Virus record (IMG/VR): IMGVR_UViG_3300025769_001061
Location: 1-20,763 of that record
Source: a virus
Direction: 5' to 3' (one strand)
DNA length: 20,763 nt
Shown here: positions 14,917-19,919 of the stretch, piece after piece
Layout: the number at the start of each line of letters is the position of its first letter
Numbering within the stretch: position 1 is the stretch's first letter
Notes under the pieces: generated by a model
The model's input: only the letters and a program-made list of their open reading frames with translations
What the model was told of the DNA's origin: nothing
The model's database searches: none
Translations under genes and position numbers: made by a program

Positions 14917-15273
14917 CAGTTTAAAGTCTGCTCCACTATTTGTTCTAAGAGTTTCACCACTCATTAATCTTTCTAGTATAGAAAGACAATGCTCTTCGGC
15001 ATCTGCTCTGTGGAAACCACCAATGCTATCTCCGTAAGGAGCAGAGCCTACAGAAGTAGTGTAGGTCTTTTCAAGACCTTCCTGTCCTTCTATCCGTGAT
15101 TTATATGTCCGTGTCACCACCTCTCTTTCTGTAGGTGGCACAAAGATTCTCCAAGAGGTATCATCAACCTGTTTTCCTTTGGAAAAATAAACATTACCAA
15201 GATATCCATAAGATATCTTTTTCTTTGGCAAACCTTTATTGATTTCATCAATTAATGTAGAAACTTTTTCCAT
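14914..15273 (-). CDS. Unknown protein (119 aa)
   Basis: The start is the ATG at 15273, 6 nt after GGAG in a loop hairpin of the repeated leader. The protein begins MEKVSTLIDEINKGLPKKKI. It has a middle beta-rich region (SWRIFVPPTEREVVTRTYKS) and a helical end (AEEHCLSILERLMSGETLRT). No known family. Its TAA stop is the last triplet of a 46-bp hairpin that is repeated exactly at the end of the 72-aa gene. Confidence 0.65.
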   Translation of the reverse strand: MEKVSTLIDEINKGLPKKKISYGYLGNVYFSKGKQVDDTSWRIFVPPTEREVVTRTYKSRIEGQEGLEKTYTTSVGSAPYGDSIGGFHRADAEEHCLSILERLMSGETLRTNSGADFKL

Positions 15274-15275
15274 GT

Positions 15276-15288
15276 TTAACTCCGTTAA
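15276..15288 (-). promoter_or_regulatory. Ribosome-binding site in hairpin triloop (119-aa gene)
   Basis: TTAACGGAGTTAA, a 5-bp version with the GGA loop, before the ATG at 15273. The next outer pair is lost. Confidence 0.65.
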
Positions 15289-15293
15289 GTTGT

Positions 15294-15309
15294 GTCCCAA
15301 CGTTGGGAC
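15294..15309. repeat. Palindrome copy 5
   Basis: GTCCCAACGTTGGGAC, 20 nt before the ATG of the 119-aa gene and downstream (in the transcript) of the second 46-bp hairpin. Confidence 0.9.
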
Positions 15310-15322
15310 TGTTTATGTTAAC

Positions 15323-15368
15323 TAATATATTTATTTACTTCACTCATACTGAGTGAATAAATATATTA
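15323..15368 (-). repeat. 46-bp hairpin, copy B, overlapping a stop codon
   Basis: Identical to copy A at 14871-14916. Here the last triplet is the TAA stop of the 72-aa membrane protein gene, and palindrome copy 5 and a loop-type ribosome-binding site follow in the transcript. Confidence 0.9.
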
Positions 15369-15584
15369 GAGTAAACTATTTCGGTTTAGGTAAGATGTCA
15401 AGGCAATTGTAAAGCAACCGAATAGCCAAAAGACTATGGATATCATAAGACAAACCGTGTCATATAAATTGTGACCAAGGTCAGCAATTTTAGTTGACTC
15501 CATTGCTTGTAGAAAGCAATGTCCAATGTAGAAATAGAATATGGCTAAAGCCATAAGGCAAGTAAAGTTTATTAAAGTTTTCAT
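15366..15584 (-). CDS. Two-helix membrane protein (72 aa)
   Basis: Two hydrophobic helices are visible, about residues 5-28 (INFTCLMALAIFYFYIGHCF) and 43-64 (TVCLMISIVFWLFGCFTIAL), joined by a short charged loop. No family recognised; such proteins in phages include holins and inhibitors of superinfection, but this one lies in the leftward unit and has no lysis context. GGAG lies in a hairpin loop 6 nt before the ATG. The TAA stop is part of the second 46-bp hairpin copy. Confidence 0.65.
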   Translation of the reverse strand: MKTLINFTCLMALAIFYFYIGHCFLQAMESTKIADLGHNLYDTVCLMISIVFWLFGCFTIALTSYLNRNSLL

Positions 15585-15585
15585 G

Positions 15586-15600
15586 TTAATCTCCGATTAA
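15586..15600 (-). promoter_or_regulatory. Ribosome-binding site in hairpin triloop (72-aa gene), co-varying stem
   Basis: TTAATCGGAGATTAA: a stem of different sequence but still exactly paired, with the same GGA loop and the same 6-nt spacing to the ATG at 15584. It overlaps the stop codon of the possible 26-aa peptide. Confidence 0.7.
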
Positions 15601-15677
15601 AGTTTGAAGCCACCACTCAACCAGTAGCAATAAGCTACTGGAAGAGCTACTATAATTATTACGAGTAATAATTCCAT
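15597..15677 (-). CDS. Possible hydrophobic micro-peptide (26 aa)
   Basis: A frame of 26 codons begins MELLLVIIIVALPVAYCYWL and is one membrane helix. It fills the gap between the 223-aa and 72-aa genes and contains two exact hairpins (15621-15641 and 15654-15673). No clear ribosome-binding site precedes it, which weakens the case; re-initiation after the upstream stop, 16 nt away, is possible. Confidence 0.35.
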   Translation of the reverse strand: MELLLVIIIVALPVAYCYWLSGGFKL

Positions 15678-15692
15678 ATGTCAACCCATTCT

Positions 15693-16364
15693 TTAGAATG
15701 GGATGTCATCTGTACCAGTTTTACTGGTAGATGTTTGTTCATCAAACATATTGAAAATATGTTCGAGAACTTCATTCTTATCAAACCCTAGTTTGATAGT
15801 AGTTTCGTAAACATACTCAGCGAACTCTTTAGAGTTCTGAGGAACTTTAACCTTCTGAACTTTCAGTTCAGTTGGTTCAACCTTAGGTTGAGTAGTCCCA
15901 ACGTTGGGCTTCTCATCAACCTTAGTTGATGGTGTAGCAGATACTTTAGTATCTGTCTTATCAACCTTTGGTTGAGTTTCAGCTTTGAATGCTTTCAGCA
16001 TTGCTGTTAGAGAAGTGAAAGCAATCTTCTGCTTTCTCTTCTTGAGAACTCTTTTGGATTTCCAATCCATGATGGAAGGATACAATCTGTAATACTGTAA
16101 AGCTTCGCTTCTTCTCTGAGAAGCAACTCTATTCATAGAGGTTTCAGACAATCTCTGAGAAGAGATTCTGCCATTCTCACTCTCTTGAGTGAGTTCATGG
16201 ATCAACTGTCCCAGTTGATAAGCTAACCCCATACCTTCGGTATCAAGTTCATGAGCCTTTTCAAGGCTCTGTATTCTGTCTTTCTCTAGCTTCGCTAGTC
16301 TTGACCCTCTCTCTTCGAGAGTACCATTGAAAGTTTCGAAAGCTTTTGCTGTTTGATTTGACAT
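15693..16364 (-). CDS. First leftward gene: unknown protein with SSB-like DDIPF tail (223 aa)
   Basis: The start is the ATG at 16364, 9 nt after GAGGA; an ATG at 16379 lies inside the inverted-repeat arm. Residues 1-50 are helical and charged. Residues 50-120 hold a helix-turn-helix-like stretch (VASQRRSEALQYYRLYPSIM). Residues about 125-180 are a Pro/Thr/Lys/Val linker with repeated KVD, PKVE and KVQ units, and a second helical domain follows. The last five residues are DDIPF, as in the C-terminal tip of bacterial single-strand-binding protein, which recruits repair and replication proteins. No OB fold is visible. The gene contains about 22 exact stem-loops, and palindrome copy 6 encodes its PNVGT. 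Confidence 0.75.
   Translation of the reverse strand: MSNQTAKAFETFNGTLEERGSRLAKLEKDRIQSLEKAHELDTEGMGLAYQLGQLIHELTQESENGRISSQRLSETSMNRVASQRRSEALQYYRLYPSIMDWKSKRVLKKRKQKIAFTSLTAMLKAFKAETQPKVDKTDTKVSATPSTKVDEKPNVGTTQPKVEPTELKVQKVKVPQNSKEFAEYVYETTIKLGFDKNEVLEHIFNMFDEQTSTSKTGTDDIPF
15895..15908. repeat. Palindrome copy 6 (inside a gene, imperfect)
   Basis: GTCCCAACGTTGGG followed by CT instead of AC. It encodes PNVGT in the 223-aa protein, in the same frame as copy 2. Confidence 0.8.
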
Positions 16365-16371
16365 TATATTA

Positions 16372-16425
16372 ATCCTCATTTTTATTTACATTTACCCATT
16401 TCATGGTGTAAATAAAAATGAGGAT
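16372..16425 (-). repeat. 19-bp perfect inverted repeat over a ribosome-binding site
   Basis: Arms at 16372-16390 and 16407-16425 are exact reverse complements, separated by 16 nt. In the leftward transcript the second arm contains the GAGGA ribosome-binding site of the 223-aa gene, so the folded form would hide it. A DNA-level role (protein binding or cruciform) is also possible. Confidence 0.85.
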
Positions 16426-16434
16426 ATATAAGCT

Positions 16435-16448
16435 GTCCCAATGTTGGG
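16435..16448. repeat. Palindrome copy 7 (imperfect)
   Basis: GTCCCAATGTTGGG, with GT rather than AC at the right end, in the non-coding region 10 nt beyond the outer arm of the 19-bp inverted repeat. It is the first copy in a leftward transcript. Confidence 0.75.
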
Positions 16449-16812
16449 GTAGGTTAGTTGTACCAACTAAACCATGCATCGGCTTCTTCATTTTACTCAA
16501 TTCTCTGGGAATTGAAGATTTTAAGAAGCTACAGTTGCTTGCAACTGATGTGATAACAGTTGTTTATTAGAAATATATGCTTATATTTCAATAACTTACA
16601 CTACCTATGGTAGTGATTTGCTTGTTTCTGATCTTGACCAAGTCTTCGATCATAAGACTGACCATCTGCCCTGTAGGGGCAGGGGACACCTAGGGGTCAT
16701 GGCGTTATATGCTTGTACAAATACACAGATTAGGAATTTTGAGTGTTAACCACTTTTCCATATATACAGAGACTGCTGCCAAATATTTGACTAAAGTGGC
16801 TAAGATTACATA

Positions 16813-16840
16813 TTGACATACTCACAGAATCTGATATAAT
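16813..16840 (+). promoter_or_regulatory. Rightward sigma70-type promoter
   Basis: TTGACA at 16813-16818 and TATAAT at 16835-16840, both consensus, 16 bp apart. The transcript would begin near 16847, ahead of the rightward genes. A bacterial-type promoter suggests use of host RNA polymerase. Confidence 0.75.
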
Positions 16841-16873
16841 TATGTATAACCAGTTCTAAGATGACATATAAAG

Positions 16874-16935
16874 TGATACACTTAAATGTTTATTCATTAA
16901 AAATAAATTAACACTTATATGATACATTTAAATGT
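16874..16935 (+). repeat. Two near-identical 16-bp direct repeats
   Basis: TGATACACTTAAATGT at 16874-16889 and TGATACATTTAAATGT at 16920-16935 differ at one base. They lie downstream of the rightward promoter, 46 bp start to start. They could be operators or origin repeats. Confidence 0.6.
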
Positions 16936-16979
16936 ACGGTAATAGGTATTTCTCCGTACTTTCAAAAAAATATTTGACA

Positions 16980-17210
16980 ATGAGAAAAAAATCCGTAAAA
17001 CTATACACAGACAATGTTATTGAAGAGTTCTATAACCACGTAATCAATAACAATTTGGAGAAGCTCCACATACCTCATAGTGATGTATTCTACGTGAAGG
17101 CTGCAGTAGAAGCTCATTATGGGAGGTCTTTTACTCTGAAGCATGTAGAAGACGCAATGAGGGCTGAAGGATGGACTGAAGATAAAGGAGAAAAAGCCCA
17201 TGACAATTAA
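16980..17210 (+). CDS. First rightward gene, unknown small protein (76 aa)
   Basis: The protein begins MRKKSVKLYTDNVIEEFYNH and looks all-helical, with a later segment HYGRSFTLKHVEDAMRAEGW that could be a small winged-helix or helix-turn-helix unit. I prefer the ATG at 16980; an in-frame ATG at 16932 overlaps the second direct repeat and would add 16 residues. Neither start has a clear ribosome-binding site. It is the first gene after the rightward promoter, a usual place for a regulator or an early virion gene, but the function is not known. It overlaps the next gene by 11 nt. Confidence 0.7.
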   Translation: MRKKSVKLYTDNVIEEFYNHVINNNLEKLHIPHSDVFYVKAAVEAHYGRSFTLKHVEDAMRAEGWTEDKGEKAHDN

Positions 17211-18006
17211 GCTAAAAGCACCAAAAAATAAACCAATTTCAGCAGGAAAAATAAATGCCCTAGCTGCTAAAGTACGTAAACAATTAAATAAAATAAAAGG
17301 ATTTAAGTTTGGTACTGACAGAATGTTAGGTAAGGATGGCAAAGGCACTGCTAAAAAAGTTAAGAGTGGTGGTGGAGAAAAAACAGATATACAAAAAGCC
17401 TACAAAAGAGAGACATATGAATTAGAAGCTGCTGCAAGAGCAACTAAGCAACTTGCTGCTCAGATTAGAGAGCTAATGTCAAAGTCTGAATTATCTGCCG
17501 CAGAGAGAAAAACTTTAAACTCATTAAAAGGACAGATGGATAAACTAGGTTCTAAGTCTGCTATCAAAGCCTATGCAAGTCAATCAGGTTCAATGAAAAA
17601 AGGATTTGATCCTTCTAAAAATGTTCCTGCCACTAAAGATGTTGATGTAAAAGCCGATAAAAAGAAAGAACTCAAAGAGGATAGAGAACGTAGAGAAAAA
17701 GTGAGAGAGATATTGGCTAGAGATAAAAAAGCTAAAGGTGGCATGACTATGAAGAAAAAAGGTTATGCAATGGGGGGACTCAAGAAACCTGCCGCAGGTC
17801 AAACTGGACTCAAGAAGTTACCAACTCCTGTACGAAACAAAATGGGTTATGCTCAAAAAGGTGGCATGATGAAGAAGAAGGGCATGGCTCGTGGTGGTAT
17901 GAAGAAGAAGGGCTATGCAGCAGGTGGTATGACAGTAAAGTACAAAGTAGGTGGTATGGCTAAAGGAAAAATGTACGGAAGTGTTGACAACCGAAAGAAG
18001 AAGTAG
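17200..18006 (+). CDS. Lys-rich protein with KKKGYAxGG repeats (268 aa)
   Basis: An extremely basic protein. Residues 1-60 are Lys/Gly-rich; 65-125 form a charged helical, coiled-coil-like region; 150-180 are a Lys/Glu/Arg helix. The last 90 residues are low-complexity repeats built on GGM, KKKGYA and KKKGMA units, with only Gly, Lys, Met, Ala and Tyr common. Similar Gly/Lys repeats occur in proteins of other marine phages, with no known role. The charge suggests binding to DNA or packing within the virion. GGAG lies 9 nt before the ATG. The DNA at about 17738-17970 is correspondingly repetitive, and a perfect promoter overlaps its end. Confidence 0.8.
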   Translation: MTIKLKAPKNKPISAGKINALAAKVRKQLNKIKGFKFGTDRMLGKDGKGTAKKVKSGGGEKTDIQKAYKRETYELEAAARATKQLAAQIRELMSKSELSAAERKTLNSLKGQMDKLGSKSAIKAYASQSGSMKKGFDPSKNVPATKDVDVKADKKKELKEDRERREKVREILARDKKAKGGMTMKKKGYAMGGLKKPAAGQTGLKKLPTPVRNKMGYAQKGGMMKKKGMARGGMKKKGYAAGGMTVKYKVGGMAKGKMYGSVDNRKKK

Positions 18007-18012
18007 TATAAT
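17984..18012 (+). promoter_or_regulatory. Perfect sigma70-type promoter at a gene junction
   Basis: TTGACA at 17984-17989 and TATAAT at 18007-18012 with the ideal 17-bp spacing. The -35 lies in the last codons of the 268-aa gene. The predicted start near 18019 is only about 3 nt before the ATG at 18022, which would give an almost leaderless mRNA. Confidence 0.65.
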
Positions 18013-18021
18013 ACTGCCACT

Positions 18022-18753
18022 ATGGCATATCTTCAAAGTAACATTCCGTATTTTAAAGCATGGGTAAGACGAGAGTATACCTGTAACTTTGCTCAGTATC
18101 ATGGTGAGTTCTTACACTGCATGGTTATTGCAGTAACCTCAATGCCAAACAGATCACTAAGCTTTCAAGTAATATTTACTGGTTGTGAATCTGATGACAC
18201 TGACGAGCCAAATGTACACGGTGGTGCAATGTGGGCAAGAATGCCCATCACAGCCCTAGTAGGGGACACTCCTGTAGACGAGTGGGCTGAAGAGATGCCA
18301 CCGTACATTGCTCAACCTTGGGACTGCATGTCCCATGAACATAGTGTATACGTTTTAAACAGAGCTACACCTGCCCCTTGGATAGCAAAAGTTGATGGTG
18401 AGTTCTACCCTGCTAAATATTATTTTACTGTAGACTATACAGATAGTGAAATAGCTGACGATCCTGCCCAACACAAACAGTCACACGTATTAGAACTGAT
18501 GGATGCAGGTAAATATACAGGAAATATCGTGGCATTACCTAATAATAGAGTCAGAGTGACCCACCCTGCATGGTTTGAAACAGGAGAAGGCGCACCTGAC
18601 TTTAGACCTTCCCAAAGAATCTTTCATTCAAAGCAAGAAACAGAGTATGTGTGGGATACCCAAAGGGTATTTAACAACCTATATGAGGATAATTATGGTA
18701 GCAAAGGCAAAAGCAACAATAAAAAAGGTAGCAGGAAAGCTAAAAAAGGCTAG
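18022..18753 (+). CDS. Conserved marine-phage protein, unknown (243 aa)
   Basis: The protein starts MAYLQSNIPYFKAWVRREYT and is rich in aromatic residues and prolines through residue 220, with a compact beta-rich look (VIAVTSMPNRSLSFQVIFTG, and HEHSVYVLNRATPAPWIAKV). I associate this type of sequence with uncultured marine podophages, where it is unnamed. The last 20 residues are a Lys/Ser/Gly tail that overlaps the start of the next gene in another frame by 59 nt. No ribosome-binding site precedes the ATG, but a perfect promoter ends 9 nt upstream. A structural or packaging role is possible given the rightward location. Confidence 0.8.
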   Translation: MAYLQSNIPYFKAWVRREYTCNFAQYHGEFLHCMVIAVTSMPNRSLSFQVIFTGCESDDTDEPNVHGGAMWARMPITALVGDTPVDEWAEEMPPYIAQPWDCMSHEHSVYVLNRATPAPWIAKVDGEFYPAKYYFTVDYTDSEIADDPAQHKQSHVLELMDAGKYTGNIVALPNNRVRVTHPAWFETGEGAPDFRPSQRIFHSKQETEYVWDTQRVFNNLYEDNYGSKGKSNNKKGSRKAKKG

Positions 18754-18976
18754 TAAAGCCCACGCAGGACAGGCAAAAGCTCTATCAGCTATCAAATTAA
18801 GCAAGGGTGGTAGCACTGTTAATAAAGCAGGTAACTATACCAAGCCCGGAATGAGAAAAAGAATGTTCTCAGCCATAAAAGCAGGATCAAAAGGGGGTAA
18901 TCCCGGACAGTGGTCTGCAAGAAAGGCACAATTATTAGCTGCACGGTATAAAAAAGCAGGTGGGGGCTATAAGTAA
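18695..18976 (+). CDS. Basic small phage protein with GGNPGQWSARKAQ motif (93 aa)
   Basis: The start is the ATG at 18695, with GAGG 6 nt upstream; the frame open to 18575 reads inside the previous gene. The N-terminal third is Lys/Ala-rich and helical. The C-terminal half, SKGGNPGQWSARKAQLLAAR followed by YKKAGGGYK, is a short conserved motif found in many marine phages and some bacteria, with no known function. It joins the next gene at TAATG. Confidence 0.75.
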   Translation: MVAKAKATIKKVAGKLKKASKAHAGQAKALSAIKLSKGGSTVNKAGNYTKPGMRKRMFSAIKAGSKGGNPGQWSARKAQLLAARYKKAGGGYK

Positions 18977-19275
18977 TGGCTGACCCTAAGGTTGGCACAG
19001 GCAAAAAGCCTAAAGGAAGTGGGCGAAGGCTCTATACAGATGAGAATCCTAAGGATACAGTAAGTATCAAGTATGCTACGGTAGAAGATGCAAAGAAAAC
19101 TATTACAAAAGTTAAAAAAATTAACAAATCCTATGCGAGGAAGATACAAATCCTCACCGTTCTTGAACAACGAGCTAGGTTTGCAGGAAAAACTCAGCAA
19201 GCTACCCTTGCAAAGAAAGCGAAAGAACAATTAAGGAGACAACATGGCACTAGCAAAAAGTCAAAGAAGTCTTAA
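18976..19275 (+). CDS. Conserved basic phage protein, unknown (99 aa)
   Basis: The segment GSGRRLYTDENPKDTVSIKY, then a helical KKTITKVKKINKSYARKIQI and ILTVLEQRARFAGK, is a pattern I recognise from cyanophage and other marine-phage hypothetical proteins. It is strongly basic, with a Lys/Ser C-terminus. The ATG shares its A with the stop of the gene before. Its 3' end overlaps the 82-aa gene by 32 nt. Possibly a virion or DNA-binding protein; this is inference. Confidence 0.75.
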   Translation: MADPKVGTGKKPKGSGRRLYTDENPKDTVSIKYATVEDAKKTITKVKKINKSYARKIQILTVLEQRARFAGKTQQATLAKKAKEQLRRQHGTSKKSKKS

Positions 19276-19492
19276 ATCATGGACAAAGCAAAAATGGAGA
19301 ACAAAAAGTGGTAAACCCAGTAAGCAAACTGGAGAACGCTATCTTCCAACAGCTGCAATTAAAGCTCTATCACCCCAAGAGTACGCAGCAACAACTAAAG
19401 CTAAAAGAAAAGGCAAAGCAGCAGGAAAACAATTCGTTAAACAGCCTAAAGGCATCGCTAAGAAAACAAGAAGTTATCGAAAAGTTACATAA
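19244..19492 (+). CDS. DUF5872-like basic protein (82 aa)
   Basis: The sequence WTKQKWRTKSGKPSKQTGER, then YLPTAAIKALSPQEYAATTK, then GKQFVKQPKGIAKKTRSYRK, matches my memory of the DUF5872 type found in marine phages. The function is unknown. About one residue in four is Lys. GGAG lies 5 nt before the ATG. It is the last of four neighbouring rightward genes that encode highly basic proteins or tails. Confidence 0.75.
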   Translation: MALAKSQRSLKSWTKQKWRTKSGKPSKQTGERYLPTAAIKALSPQEYAATTKAKRKGKAAGKQFVKQPKGIAKKTRSYRKVT

Positions 19493-19509
19493 TATAGGAT
19501 ATTTTGACA

Positions 19510-19782
19510 ATGATAGTTAAAGCATGGTTCATAGTAGCAGTAATGTCTGGTGTATATACAGACGGAACTAAAGATATATTTATATTTAACAATCCATTAG
19601 ATCATGGACACTTTCACAGTTCGTTTATGTGTCAAAAGTTTATAGGAGAGCATCCTTTTAAGCTTGCACGAGCTTTAGTTAAGCAGTATGGCAACAGACC
19701 ACCAGAGCAGATTATGTGTGTACCTGAAGAAACAGTAAAATTGTTTATGCAAGAGGGTGGTAAACGAGGAGAACCTACCTAG
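19510..19782 (+). CDS. Unknown small protein with hydrophobic N-terminus (90 aa)
   Basis: The ATG at 19510 has AGGA 9 nt upstream; a TTG at 19504 is an alternative. Residues 1-16 (MIVKAWFIVAVMSGVY) could be a short signal or anchor. The rest is polar, with two Cys residues about 30 apart (FMCQKF and IMCVPE) that could form a disulphide after export. No family recognised. It precedes the lysis genes. Confidence 0.65.
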   Translation: MIVKAWFIVAVMSGVYTDGTKDIFIFNNPLDHGHFHSSFMCQKFIGEHPFKLARALVKQYGNRPPEQIMCVPEETVKLFMQEGGKRGEPT

Positions 19783-19919
19783 TGTTGTATGAACCTACCT
19801 GTGAAGTATGTGGTAGTCACATTGAAGACGATAGATGTGAGGTATGTGAGCATACTGGGGATAATGGTAACTGGGTAAAGGAAGTTATAAAGGATAAAGA
19901 TGACTCCAGAGACACTTGA
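19782..19919 (+). CDS. Small zinc-ribbon-like protein, GTG start (45 aa)
   Basis: From GTG at 19782 the frame reads MLYEPTCEVCGSHIEDDRCE and then VCEHTGDNGNWVKEV and so on. Two CxxC pairs 7 residues apart form a compact zinc-ribbon pattern. The GTG overlaps the TAG of the gene before by one base, GAGGAG lies 10 nt upstream, and the end overlaps the holin gene by 20 nt. An alternative frame from ATG 19790 gives a plain 30-aa peptide and is less convincing. Confidence 0.55.
   Translation: MLYEPTCEVCGSHIEDDRCEVCEHTGDNGNWVKEVIKDKDDSRDT

Larger units (their letters stand above)
12590..16690. other. Hairpin-dense block
   Basis: Throughout this block, perfect inverted repeats with 5-9 bp stems and mostly 3-5 nt loops follow one another, often every 30 nt, in genes and between genes. 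Examples are 13441-13457 (7 bp, loop 3), 14313-14329 (7, 3), 14373-14391 (8, 3), 14968-14986 (8, 3), 15779-15798 (8, 4), 16201-16219 (8, 3) and 16253-16269 (7, 3). On the coding strand the loops are mainly GAA, AAA, TAA or TAAA. In the replication genes (1-12 kb) and the rightward genes I saw such repeats only now and then. Edges are approximate. Confidence 0.8.
16365..16931. other. Divergent non-coding control region
   Basis: No supported gene lies in these 567 bases. The left two thirds (to about 16690) hold a 19-bp inverted repeat, palindrome copy 7 and a run of exact hairpins: 16454-16470, 16497-16515, 16532-16547, 16570-16589, 16599-16615, 16641-16659 and 16666-16682. The right third is AT-rich, lacks such hairpins and holds a rightward promoter and two near-identical direct repeats. 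This is where leftward and rightward transcription should start and is a reasonable place for a replication origin, though no origin signature is proven. I found no acceptable leftward promoter. Confidence 0.75.

Noticed and set aside
14871-15368. 46-bp hairpins as ordinary intrinsic terminators
   Set aside because: The stems are AT-rich, have a bulge and are not followed by a T-run in the direction of transcription; the downstream genes show no promoter.
13059-16448. CRISPR-like array from the repeated palindromes
   Set aside because: The seven copies are 250-1000 bp apart with genes between them, and no spacer-like units exist.
16636-16665. tRNA 3' end (TTCGAT in a stem-loop followed by ACCA)
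   Set aside because: The loop has the wrong size for a T-arm and no acceptor, D or anticodon arm can be built around it.
16761-16782. Leftward promoter TTGGCA with TATATA
   Set aside because: The two boxes are only 10 bp apart on the minus strand, too close for a sigma70 promoter. No better pair was found, so the leftward promoter remains unknown.
18575-18694. 40-residue extension of the 93-aa basic protein
   Set aside because: It lies entirely inside the 243-aa gene in another frame; a GAGG site supports the ATG at 18695.
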